Positions 51,708 to 62,508 of a stretch of 64,000 bases of DNA are shown here, one piece after another; position 1 is the stretch's first letter; every line of letters starts with the position of its first letter. The notes below the pieces were generated by a model. That model worked only from the letters and a program-made list of their open reading frames with translations. It was not told the origin of the DNA and ran no database searches. A program made the position numbers and the translations under genes. The stretch spans positions 186,001-250,000 of the forward strand of contig CAJNYU010001961.1 in assembly GCA_905331475.1 (NCBI GenBank). Direction: 5' to 3'. The stretch is from Rotaria socialis (Eukaryota > Rotifera > Eurotatoria > Philodinida > Philodinidae).

Positions 51708-52265
51708 TATTCTCGGAAATATTATTGATTCTAGAATAGATCTCAATACATATACTCTAAAAGTGAATTTTACATGTAGCTGTAGGTTTAAACGTGTAAC
51801 TATATATCTTTATTAGGGCTACACATCTTTCCTACATATTGATTGAATTAATTGTAGAATATTTATTTTTACTATTTATTTTTCAAGTCTTTGCACACAA
51901 AACATATCTTGCATAATTAAAATATTTCCTCGATGTTAAAATAACTTGAAGTGATTTCCTTAGATAAAAATAAAAAGACATTTTACTTTTTTGATTATTT
52001 AATGTCATTTTTGCAGTCAATTTTTCCATCATGCGAATGCTATCAAAAATGAACAAACATAATATTCGAGATTTATTATAGCTGAGTCAAGTGTTGTGTT
52101 TTTTCGAATTGTGAAAATATATAATACGCAGACATTTTTACATGTATACAAAGAAAAAAATACAATGCAGAATGTTTTGATGGATGCTCTAGAATAAAGA
52201 TGAGTTTTAAATAATATTACAGATATTTAGAAACATAATTTTAAAAAACAATGATCAAAGCATGT

Positions 52266-53453
52266 TTATAATGTTTTTGTGCACGATTGGTTTTTGACAA
52301 CGTCTTTTAGCAAGCTGAGTGATGGTTGAAAAGCTTCTATATGAATTTGAGAAGGTGGATGTCCACATTGAGCCAAATATTCTTCCACCTTATTCATAAA
52401 CGTAGGCGAGCCGCATAGATAAACTTGTGTCTTAGCCATTATAGTTTTCGCTATGGTTTCTTGTAAAAGACGCTTACCTTGAAGTAATAAATGATATTGC
52501 TTTTTAGGCAAAACTATACGCATCTCATCGGTAAAAGCAGCTTGCTCTTCTGTAGGTACACAATGAATCAATGTTGTAATATCTGATTTACCTTGTTTAT
52601 GTAATTCTAGTATCATTGCTGAGAAAACGCTGATACCAATGCCACCAGCAATAAATAAATGATGTTTTGCATCTTTTATTAAAGCATAAGTGCCAGCTGG
52701 TAAACTTAATGTTACAAGATCACCTTCTTTATATTTTTCAATAAGTTCAGTAGAAACAATTCCTTTGGGTTCATGATCTTTTTCTTGTTTAACAGCAATA
52801 CTATATGTTTTGCCATCGAATGGTTCAATCAGACTATAGTGGCGAATGTGATAAAGGCCATCTTTTTTGATACGAAGTGTAATATATTGCCCTGCATGAT
52901 AATCATGGATTTTCCCACCATCGCGACGTTCCAATGTAAAAGAAACAGTTGGTCCAATGGCAATTGTTTCTTTCTTGATTATACTAAATGGAATAAAGCC
53001 CTGTTCAGTTTTATCGCCGAGCTCACTGTACATTTTCTTTTCTATATTGATGAAAATAGACGCAATTATATTGTAGGCAGCTGACCATGCACTCAAAATA
53101 CTAGGATCACCCATGCCACCTAAGAATTCGTCGATTGCAATAATAAGATATTTGCCAACTATAGGATAGTGTTCTGGTTGAACTGTAGACGCCCGATGTT
53201 TATGAGAGATAAGTAAAATCTGCGGCAAGAGTGTATCTAAATGATCGATGTTCTCAATAGCAAGATACACTGTATTTGCCAATGCGAATGGTTGTGTACC
53301 ATTTTTTTGATTTGTCCGATTGAATATATTCAATAATTCAGGATGTGCTGCGAACATATGTTTATAGATAATTGATGTGATTTCTTTTCCATTTTCCTTG
53401 AAAATTGGTGATGTTGTTTTAAGAATTTGTTTTTGTTCGTCTGAAAGTGGCAT
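52266..53453 (-). CDS. Flavohemoglobin (nitric oxide dioxygenase), copy 1
   Basis: Predicted to convert NO plus O2 to nitrate using NAD(P)H, in the cytosol. Intronless, 395 residues from ATG 53453, chosen because MPLSDEQKQILK aligns with the start of bacterial Hmp (396 residues); the upstream ATG at 53531 adds an uncharacteristic leader. Globin domain 1-145: Tyr30 (B10), Gln54 (E7), proximal His86 in ISHKHRA, Tyr96 and probable Glu138 match the Hmp haem-pocket set. FAD domain: DYHAGQYITLRI and RHYS at 204-207. NAD domain: FIAGGIGISVFSAM, which lacks the usual Pro after GxGxT, and YLCGSPTFM. The C-terminus has EAFQP where Hmp has ECFGP. The sequence TTTTTTTATTAG lies 8 nt before the ATG and looks like a splice acceptor. 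Family distribution (bacteria, fungi, some protists) makes horizontal origin likely, an inference. Confidence 0.92.
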   Translation of the reverse strand: MPLSDEQKQILKTTSPIFKENGKEITSIIYKHMFAAHPELLNIFNRTNQKNGTQPFALANTVYLAIENIDHLDTLLPQILLISHKHRASTVQPEHYPIVGKYLIIAIDEFLGGMGDPSILSAWSAAYNIIASIFINIEKKMYSELGDKTEQGFIPFSIIKKETIAIGPTVSFTLERRDGGKIHDYHAGQYITLRIKKDGLYHIRHYSLIEPFDGKTYSIAVKQEKDHEPKGIVSTELIEKYKEGDLVTLSLPAGTYALIKDAKHHLFIAGGIGISVFSAMILELHKQGKSDITTLIHCVPTEEQAAFTDEMRIVLPKKQYHLLLQGKRLLQETIAKTIMAKTQVYLCGSPTFMNKVEEYLAQCGHPPSQIHIEAFQPSLSLLKDVVKNQSCTKTL

Positions 53454-53984
53454 GTCAGAATCTAATAAAAAAATTCTATAAATGATCTGAAATTTACTAA
53501 TTGAATAATTCATAAATATTAATGCTATCAAAAAGATTTCTAAAATATTATTTTACTTTTACCCGTTACATCTTTTTTTAAAACAGATAAAAATTGAACT
53601 AGAAAAAAATATGTAAGTACGTGGTGAATTAAGAATTTCACATTCAGATTTATATTCAGATTTAGTTATTTCGTGGACAGTATCATAGAAATAGTTGCCT
53701 ATATCGGCAGAATATTGAACAGGAGTAAGAGAAAAACACTCGTTAATATCTAATACTGATTTCTTGATTACTAGAATTATTCTATTTCGGAGCATCTTTT
53801 TTTGAAAAAGACTATGTAAGTTTTCCTCATTTTACTGCGATAAGTTGTAGTTTATCCAATGATAATTAATTTTGATGTTTTTTGAAAGAACTGAAGAAAA
53901 GAAACATAAGATTATACGTCAAGCTCAAGCATGAATGCGAATGACTTCGCAAGAACAAGTAGGATAATTACAACTAGCTGTCTG
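53454..53984. other. Upstream region of flavohemoglobin copy 1
   Basis: Contains the acceptor-like site before the gene. A 78-codon minus-strand open frame at 53795-53559, starting MLRNRIILVIKKSVLDINE, has fairly protein-like composition but no family match. It could be a remnant or an upstream exon, at low confidence. Confidence 0.3.
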
Positions 53985-55359
53985 TTTTGTGTAAGGCGCT
54001 CCAAAGTCAAAAATCGAACAGGGGAAAAATCTCGTTTATTATTAATGGTTGGATAGAGCTCAATGAGTAGATCATGAATATCACCTTTAAAATATTTCTA
54101 GGCTTCCGCTTTGGCTGAGAAATTTTCAAGATACAAATTGCACCTGAAAAAGCGAATATTTCACTTTTTTAGAAAAAACTCGAAATTTACGTAGTTTAAC
54201 AATGCTCTAGGTTTAGAAAACTATCATCATCGAATTTAGCATGAAAATTTGAATCTACTGATGTAACTTTGGCCAGTAAAAACATAAATTTCATGTTTGA
54301 GGAGCTCAACTAGGTCTCCGTTAGACACGTTCAAATTGATGTCTCGCAAAATCATCAACTATTTTTTTCTAAAGCGATTCTCCAACTTTCTTACGCCATT
54401 CAAACCGCCAAGTGATAGCGAACAAAACTATAGATTCAGTTTGAAAAATATTGTTCCTTCTTTGAGAAAATTGAATTTTACTGGATCGGCGGCTTTAGGT
54501 TAAAGAATGACCCTCTTATTTCGAGGTTTTGGCTATCAAAACTTAACTTCCATGCGAAGTAAACATCAGATTTAAAATCAGCACGAAAAGCAACATTAAC
54601 TATCATAAATTTTATCAAAAAATAATTTTCATCAAAATTCCAGCCTACTCTCCCTGAGTCATTTTTTTCTTGATTTTACCCTGTAGTCCCCCACAGGTAA
54701 AATTTTGATGAAAAATATTTTTTAATAAAGTTTATGATAGTCAATGCAGTTTTTCCTGATGATTCCGAATCTGATGCTTATTTTGCATGAAAATTGAGTT
54801 TTGACAGTAGAAATCTCGAAATAAGAGGGCAATTCTGTAAGCGTTAGTCACTGATCCAGTAAAATTCCATTTTCTCAGAGAGGGAACAATATTTTTCAAA
54901 CTGAATCTATACTTTTGTTCGCTATCACTTGGCGCTTCGAATGGCGTAAGAAAGTTGGAGACTCGCTTTAAAAAAAATAGTTGATGATTTTGCGAGACAT
55001 CAATTTCAAGGTGTCTATATGGGGACCTAGGTGAGCTCCTCAAACATGAAACTTATGTTTTTTACCGGTCAACGTTATATCAGTAGATTCAGATTTTCTT
55101 GCTGAATTCGATGATGATAGTTTTCTAAACCTAGAGCATTGTTAAACTAGGTAAATTTCGAGTTTTTTCTAAAAAAAAGTGAAATATTCGCTTTTTCAGG
55201 TGCAGTTTGTATTTTGAAAATTTCTCAGCCAAAGCGGAAGCTTAGAAACATTGTAAAGGTGATATTCATGATCTACTCATTGAGTTCTATCCAACCATGT
55301 AATAATAAATGAGATTTTTCTCCTGCTCGATTTGTGACTTTGGTGCGCCTTACTCAAAA
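53985..55359. mobile_element. 1.4-kb near-complete palindrome (foldback element)
   Basis: Left arm about 53985-54650 and right arm about 54690-55359 are reverse complements at roughly 90 percent identity, with a short central spacer. The outer end reads GTAAGGCGC[T/A]CCAAAGTCA. The arms each carry a mirrored open frame (54297-54503 + and 55043-54741 -) with shared NFLTPF...PSDSEQ and YRFSLKNIVPSLRK. This reflects arm homology and is not evidence of a gene. No clear target duplication is seen. The palindrome lies just upstream of flavohemoglobin copy 1. Confidence 0.85.
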
Positions 55360-55559
55360 AGTGAGTTCACTCTAGATTCGGTCAGTGTATCCGATCATCC
55401 GTTAACACGTAACTTTTAAACCCTCATCCAATTATCATGAAATTTTGTACACAGAATGATCTCATCAATATCTCAGTCGAGTTCGAAGATGAGAAGGATT
55501 CGTCAAGAAATGGCTAAGTGATTGAAAAAATTGTCATTATTGGCCAGACCATCCCTGAC

Positions 55560-55640
55560 GGCGGGGGGGGGGAGGGATACAGGNCACCCCCCACCCGCCC
55601 CCCCCCCCCCCGCCCCCCCCCCCCCCCCCCCCCCCCCCCA
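55560..55640. repeat. Poly-G / poly-C low-complexity tract with ambiguous base
   Basis: A G10 run (about 55562-55571) is followed by an N (about 55584) and about 55 bases that are almost pure C. Short open frames rich in proline across it are artefacts. It is extreme for an AT-rich genome and a likely sequencing or assembly weak point. Confidence 0.8.
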
Positions 55641-55815
55641 CACAGGAATTTTTCTCAGAATTATTCACAATATATATATAGAGCGACTCAGTTTTCAACG
55701 CTGATTCCGAATCTGATATTAGTTTTGAACTAAACCGTAGCTTTTTAACAAATCATCTCCTGAAAAAGGTCTCAAAATGCACAAAACTGCATCCAGAAAC
55801 CAAATTGCCTAGATA

Positions 55816-56080
55816 CAGTGCTGTGAACAATTATATACTCACCCTACTCCTGTGGCCTCTGCCGCTTTTTTCCTCTATTAATGTTGATTTGTCATTGCAA
55901 ATTCAACGCCAATATATTGGTTCAGATGCGCTTTCTCAATATCTATTGCAATAGATATCGAAAAGCACATCTGAGTCGATATATTGGCGTTGAATTTGCA
56001 ATGACAAATCAACATTAATAGAGAAAAAAAGCGGCAGAGAGCACAGGAGTAGGGTGAGTATATAATTGTTCACAGCACTG
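55816..56080. mobile_element. Tc1/mariner-type MITE with TA target duplication
   Basis: A 265-bp palindromic element bounded by TA (55814-55815 and 56081-56082). Termini read CAGTGCTGTGAACAATTATA and its inverse, and arms of about 120 bp are almost identical inverted copies around a short centre near 55940. It has no coding capacity. CAGT-like ends and the TA duplication are typical of Tc1/mariner miniature elements. Confidence 0.9.
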
Positions 56081-56435
56081 TATGTCTCAGATGACCAGTA
56101 GTTTTGGGGTTTTCCAAATATCTGGTTTTTTAGCTAGGCAAAAATACTATCGAAAAGTAAAAGCCCGAATTCGATAGCTATTAATATTGGTGATTTATTA
56201 GGAAAACACTGATGCCTGTATCTATCATATATATTTCTTATAGATTCATGATATTGTCTACGATCGTAATCCCGCTAGATACAAACGCAAATCCATTCAA
56301 AAATAACTCTTCTTACCCAGCTTTCCAAGCTAAACACAAATCTGAACGCAATTTCTGTGATTTCTAAAGAATATTATATCACTCTTAGAGTAGAGTCAGT
56401 GGTCACCGGATAGGGTCGCATACAGTATGCTCCAT

Positions 56436-56930
56436 GCTAACTTCCCATGTCGCACATTTCTTGTCACTACCGCCGGTATACCGTGGTACTCATAATAACC
56501 GGCGGTGTACCGGTAGTTTACCGGCAATAGAGCTTATAAGCTCCGGTTCCAGCTAAAAAGGCTTCCAGAAATCGTTTTTGTCAAATCCCGATTTATTTCA
56601 GAAAAATAATTCGAATTAATCGAAAACAAATCTATATTAGAATATATTTTGCGAATTATTATTTTTGCAGCGACGTCATTAATAAAATATTTATCTTATA
56701 AATGGGACTGATTTTAGATCTGCGGCTACTACAGGTGGCTCAGGCACATCGACATTATCAAAGTGCACCGAATTCAACACGATTCTGCCGGTTTTAACAG
56801 ACGTAAAAAATTCTCAGTCGTTTCTATACTATACAAAAGGGTGCATCACTTTCATGAAAAGCCGGTAGGGTGCACATTATACCGAAGGATGAACCGCCGG
56901 TTTTTTCCTGTTTGAATCACATGGGTTAGC
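56436..56930. mobile_element. Probable old foldback element with CCGGCGGT-rich arms
   Basis: GCTAAC...CCCATGT near 56436-56451 recurs inverted as ACATGGGTTAGC ending at 56930. Inside the ends both arms are rich in ACCGGCGGT/ACCGCCGGT-type motifs (56472-56525 and 56850-56905). Identity is low, so the boundaries are approximate. Confidence 0.4.
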
Positions 56931-57005
56931 ACGCATGTATTTTCTCCTTGCAATTTAGTGACAAGAGATATATCTTGATGAGAGCTATGTCTTATAGAAT
57001 AAATG

Positions 57006-57172
57006 AGAAAACCTCGGATTTAAATTCGAGTGTTATGTGTATTTTAAAAAGTGAAAAGGTATATTCACTTTGTTTTTTATTTTTTTTAGATAGTTTGATC
57101 AAAATCAATCTGTCATACATTAGTTTTAATTTTTGATGCACGCATAACACTCGGATTTAAATCCGATGTTTC
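57006..57172. mobile_element. Small inverted-repeat element (MITE-like)
   Basis: CTCGGATTTAAATTCGAGTG in the left arm (57013-57032) is repeated inverted in the right arm (57142-57165, ACTCGGATTTAAATCCGATG), including the outer GAAAAC/GTTTCC. The arms are about 33 bp and the total about 167 bp. The target duplication is not evident. Confidence 0.6.
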
Positions 57173-60100
57173 CACATTTATTTTTATATATATACGAATT
57201 TTTTTTAATCTTTTAATGAGCTCATTTTTTTTTGACTGTCAGTAATCTTGTTTGTTTCTTATTACGATATACTTTCTTTTTATGTGTGAACTTTGAAAAT
57301 TAAATATTTTCCATGATAATCTTTTAAAGCTTTGCTAGTTGAAATCATCTCATTACGAACTAAAACAGAGCTCATATTACCAGTAGAAATGTTATATCTA
57401 TTTTCAATGTCATTGTCTTTAGTAATATCAAATATTTATGCATCTTATATAAAGTATTTTTATTCTTTCTACGTATGCTCTACAGCTTGTAACTTGATCA
57501 AGCGCAATGAAAATGACGTCTAGATACAAAAACAAAATTTTTAATTTTAATTTAAAAAATACAATCAAATCCTCTAGGTAAAATTTTATATAGAACTGTT
57601 TTCATCGTTTTTTTCCCGCAATATTTCTAATAGACTATGTCATTTTTTCAGACTGACTTTGATGGGGCTCATGTTTGTTCTTGTCTTCTCTACACTTTTA
57701 GAGAATAACTCTTCAAAAACTAGTGAGAGTAGCAGAGTAGATAGATCTCAATGAACAGAACAAAAGTTGTCATTGACTGAAAATTACTCCATGCTTCTTT
57801 CTTGTAGATTTTCGTTACAAGGGCATATGAAAATTGCCTCCCGCCCCGTGTGAATATTGCTCGTTCACAGCTACAACATGTCTGATAAAGTTGTCATTTT
57901 TACAAAGATACTAAATACGTTTTGGAACGACTGCTGATGAGTTTTCTTTTCATCTCTTTTTATTGAACTGAAAGGATCTACATATCGAGCAAAGACAGAA
58001 AAGTTCATCGAGTCTTGTGTTACATTAACTAGAGCATTGCTTTTTTTGTTAACTCTAACGAAAGTGAACGAAACATCATATTTGTAAGCCAAAAAAAAGA
58101 CATAATATGATCAAAACATTTTCCACGTGTTAAAGAAGTAGAAGAAACTGTGGCCTAACAAAATTACTGTTGTTGAAAATGTTAGATGGCTACGTACATT
58201 ATTTTCACTGTCTAAAACACTCATTTTTCAAAAACAGTGTATTTGTCTACAAATGCTCATGTATTTCAATTCAATAAGTGCATGTTTTTCAGTTTTCGAA
58301 CAGTCATAGTTATAAAATATTTCTTGAAATATCTACAGCTGATAATGAATAATTGAGCACGTATATTAGTAACCAAAAGAAACATAAAAAGAAATCTAAA
58401 ATCTAAAATTTTCAATCGATAAACGAGAAAATGATTACATTGAAATAATTTGTTATTTTACTGATGAAACTCGGATTTCATAAAATACAGTTATCTCTAG
58501 AGCTTCACACGGTGTATCTAATTGTACTAGTGTATGTATTATCTAAGTTTCTTTCGTCAAAAGTATTCAATATTAATATACGAATGCTCACAATTACTTT
58601 CAGTGAATAACTTACAAATAAAATTGCTTCGGAGTTTTCTTAAATTAAAGTCAACCTGAAGTAGTACTGACGTCTAGTTATGTTACAGTAGAAAGTAAGA
58701 CTACTTAAGAATGCAATAGAAAAACCGAATAATAATAAAAAGTGAATGTAGATAGAAGAAATAAGAAGCGTGAAATAGAGAAAAAAGAAAAAAGAAAAAA
58801 GAAAAAAAAATAAGCCAAGCAAGCAACAATACATTTTTCATAGAACACGAATCAGAGATGACAATCTATTCAAGCTTAAGTAATGAAAGAACTTGATATA
58901 AAAATATACTTCTTACTTCCTTTGTCAAATCGTCTATGTTATTAATTAAGATTTACGGTAAAGAAGCAAGAAATGACAAAATACTGTTCATCCAAGGAAT
59001 GAATAATATGCTCTTCGGCTTAAATGAAAGCGTCAGTCGCATGTCAACTTCACACTCTAATGGAAATGAGATTATTAAAAATAATATACAATATTAAATG
59101 CCGAAAATATTTAATTCCTATCTATATAACTTATTTCATCAGCAATCATTGCATTCGCATAGATAAATACTTTCTTTTATTCCAGAATTTCATACATATA
59201 AATTAGAACCTTATGCATAGAAAATATTATACTCTGTAATCATATCGTGGCTCGTTACGTTGCTTTTCAATAATGATTATTCTTCAATTTCCTAGTCTTG
59301 ATTCAGAATCACCAAACGGAAGAATGACGAATAGTCAGAATTCTTTTTTCCATTTCATTTGTAATTAATTATTGATATTAATAATAGAATACTTTTCTAA
59401 AAAAAAAAGCTACTTCAATCGACGTCTATGAAGCAGAATTTTTCATAGAACTATAAAAACAGAGGAAATCAGAGTATTATCATGACTGTTCAACAAAACT
59501 AATGCGCCCATTTTTTTTTGCTTTAGAAAAATATGGTCATCAAAACAGAAATATTGAATCTATATCTTTTTGTCTTCACGAATTCAGTCAACTAAAAGAA
59601 TAATCTATTTCACTTTCATGAATACATTCATGCTAGAAATGTGCTATCTCGAGCGGCAACGTCGTTGCTAGTGTACTCAGTCAATTAGAAAGTAATTTGA
59701 GTGTTTTTTTTCTCGGCGTATAGATATTTTTGCAAATATTTGTTGTAAATACGACTATCAATTTGTAAACAAGCATTGCTCACAAAAAATAATTCTTGTA
59801 AATAGACCAAAATTTAAATTAAAAATCGTTATCGAAAGAAATTTGTAAAATATATGATGTTTGACAACTCGTCGGCTTCGCAGATACATGTATATATTGT
59901 TTATGTATCAAGATTAAGTACAGCAGTATCTATATGAGATGTTATACATGAAACAAAAGCTTTTCTAACATAAATTGTACCGACTGTGAATAACGAAATT
60001 CAATGAGCGATGTTTCTATATTTTATTTTGGCAACTCAACTAGACAGGTGTGTGCGCGAAGTTCGTAACTAATATCAAGTTTTTCATTGCCAATTAGTCA

Positions 60101-61338
60101 TAGGATGATTGAAGATAATATATATTATTATTAAATAATGTTTTTGAAAAGAAACCATTTTCATTTCAAATTTAAGAAAATCTTTTTGAAAATTTTTACG
60201 ATGAAATTAGTCATGAATGATAATTGTAAACGTTTTTATGCTTGAAAATTATATATTTTAAGGAGAAAATTTCATATCGATCAATATTTATTGAAGTTGA
60301 ATAATAGTGCTATCTCTATGCGCAACCATGATGTTCATTGAATTAGTTGAGATCATTTCATTCACGTGTATGTTACTATGTACAAATCTTGATTTAAAAG
60401 TCATACTAGGCAAGCGAAGAATATCCAGATATTTTCAGGGTAAACAATATAAAGAAGAAGTTACATCAAGAAGTAATGGGTTAGAATCATTTATTGTTTA
60501 ACTATATAGTTTTACGTTTTTTAAATGCTGACATAATGCGATATCAAATTTTAAAAACATATATAATTCTGTCAAATAGTACCAAAATGAACTGTTTTCT
60601 ATATATGTTCAGGTATATTTTTCGAATAATGTAAAGAAAAAGAAAACATCATCTCTATTTCAATATTGGGGGTATTTCTAAATTGACCGAGTCATGCATT
60701 TAATGTAATATCTAAAAATAGAGCAACCCATATCTAAATTATATTCAATATTGCCTAACGTAATACAGTAGTATCTATTCTGGTGAAAGGGCGTGAGTGT
60801 GAAGAGAGATAAGAACACCCATACCCACACCCACACTCCGCACCCTCAAGATCTTTTTCTATTACTTTAATAATTAATTGTATATAACTTTGTGTTCGTA
60901 GGTAGTGTTACTTAATAAATTAGATATAAATAAATTTTAAAATTAGATATAGATTGCTATATTTTTAGGTATTGGTTTATATTTGCCCCGTTGGCCTATC
61001 TTATTGAATAGGAAAACTCGACTGACGTCACCAGATAATATCATTCATTTTGACATCTTACATAAAAGTTCTTTCAAGTTAATAAAAATAAAAGAGATTG
61101 TTAATTTTACATATTCACCGAAATAAAGATAGAATCTATTTTTTTATGACAATATACAATTGATACAGTTTTACAAACAAATTATATATATATATATATA
61201 TATATACGACTGTTTTAATAATATCAAGATCAACCTGAACAAAATAGAACACAAGAAGATAAAACAACAGATAAATATAAGACGAAAGTTTGTTTAAAAT
61301 TGTATGTAAGATGAAGTTTATGAAGATTCGATTGTCAA
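57173..61338. other. AT-rich intergenic region between the flavohemoglobin genes
   Basis: No gene supported. It contains a telomere-like CCCACA-rich patch at about 60818-60845 and a (TA)12 run at 61183-61206. Short open frames at 57332-57523 and 60307-60501 were not convincing. Confidence 0.45.
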
Positions 61339-62508
61339 TTAATTCTTCACTTCATTTTTAACCGGACTAAATAATGGTTGAAATACGTTGATATGAACAT
61401 TTAATAATGGAAAATTACATGCTTCTAGATGATTTTCTACTGTATTCATAAATGTTGCCGTACCACATAAGTATGCATGTGTTTCCTTGCTTACAACCTT
61501 CTTAATCAATCCTTTTAACATGTGTCTACCTGGATAAAGTAAATGGTATTGTTTTTCTGGAACACACATTCGCATTCGAACAACATAAGCGGCATGACCT
61601 TTTCCTGGTACGCAATGAATCAATGTCACAGTATGAGATTTACCTTGCTTGTATAACTGTTCAATCATAGTTGATAAAACAGTAATACCAATACCACCAG
61701 CAATAAATAAATGGCGTTTGGCATCATCAATAATAGAAAATGTGCCAGCTGGCAAACTTGCTAAGATTGTATCACCGACATGATAGTTTTCAATAATTTC
61801 ATTAGAGAAAATACCTTTTGGTTCACAATTAATTAACTGTTTTATGCCAACACAATATGTTTTACCGTTGAATAACTTAACAAGCCCATAATGTCGATTA
61901 TGATAAAGACCATTTTTTTTCAGTCGAAGTGTTATATATTGACCTGGATGATAGTCAAGCATTTTCCCACCATCATTTCGTTTTATTTCAAAAGAATAGA
62001 TTGGTCCATTTGCAATTTTTTCTTTTTTAACAATCATAAATGGAATAAAACCTTTATCATTTTCATTTTTGCCAAGTTGATCATATAACTTCTTTTCTAT
62101 ATCGATAAGAATGCTAGCAATAACATAGTAAGCAGCTGTCCATGCATCTAAAGTTGAAGTTGTTGCTTTGTCACCTAGAAACTTTGAAATAGCTTGAATT
62201 AGACATTTGCCAACAATTGAATAATGTTCTGGTTGAATAGTGAGAGCTCGATGCTTATGTGCAACAGTGTTCAGATCAGGCATGAGTACTTCCAATCGGT
62301 CGATATTATCAGCAATAAAATACAGTGCATTTGCGAATGCAAAGGGTTGTGTATTAAGTGCTTGATCTGTTTGATTAAAATAACTTAATAATTCTGGATG
62401 AGCCATAAAAAGATCTTTGTAAAAGATTGACGTAATTTCCTTGCCATTCTCTCTTAAAATTGATACTGTTGATTTCACTATCTGTTTTTGCTCTACTGTT
62501 ATTGGCAT
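61339..62508 (-). CDS. Flavohemoglobin (nitric oxide dioxygenase-like), copy 2
   Basis: Intronless, 389 residues, clearly paralogous to copy 1. The start MPITVEQKQIVK aligns with copy 1 and with the Hmp N-terminus. Haem-pocket residues are kept: Tyr30 (B10), Gln54 (E7), proximal His86 in VAHKHRA, and Tyr96 in QPEHY. The FAD-binding motif is RHYG where the family has RxYS/T, so the serine contacting the flavin is lost. The NAD-binding motif is FIAGGIGITVLSTM, followed by YLCGTATFM. The C-terminal NVFQP lacks the Glu and Gly of the ECFGP motif. These changes suggest altered or weakened reductase activity while the globin part is conserved. As in copy 1, an acceptor-like CTCAATTTTAG lies 8 nt before the ATG. 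Its 8-kb distance and same strand suggest an old tandem duplication. Confidence 0.92.
   Translation of the reverse strand: MPITVEQKQIVKSTVSILRENGKEITSIFYKDLFMAHPELLSYFNQTDQALNTQPFAFANALYFIADNIDRLEVLMPDLNTVAHKHRALTIQPEHYSIVGKCLIQAISKFLGDKATTSTLDAWTAAYYVIASILIDIEKKLYDQLGKNENDKGFIPFMIVKKEKIANGPIYSFEIKRNDGGKMLDYHPGQYITLRLKKNGLYHNRHYGLVKLFNGKTYCVGIKQLINCEPKGIFSNEIIENYHVGDTILASLPAGTFSIIDDAKRHLFIAGGIGITVLSTMIEQLYKQGKSHTVTLIHCVPGKGHAAYVVRMRMCVPEKQYHLLYPGRHMLKGLIKKVVSKETHAYLCGTATFMNTVENHLEACNFPLLNVHINVFQPLFSPVKNEVKN

Noticed and set aside
52266..53531. Longer start for flavohemoglobin copy 1 at 53531
   Set aside because: The extra 26 residues do not resemble the family, and they span a probable splice acceptor. 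Copy 2 and bacterial Hmp start at the position of 53453.
54297..55043. Mirrored open frames sharing YRFSLKNIVPSLRK in both palindrome arms
   Set aside because: The similarity follows from the arms being inverted copies. There is no known domain and no sign of coding constraint.
55518..55733. Proline-rich open frames over the poly-C tract
   Set aside because: They are created by homopolymer C and an N, not coding.
57332..57523. 63-codon hydrophobic frame that could be a receptor fragment
   Set aside because: No recognisable motif and no neighbouring exon.
58640..58834. Leu/Phe-rich minus-strand open frame
   Set aside because: Produced by an A-rich GAAAAAAGAAAA low-complexity stretch on the opposite strand.
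60307..60501. 64-codon open frame
   Set aside because: Composition is partly protein-like but there is no family, exon context or conserved motif.
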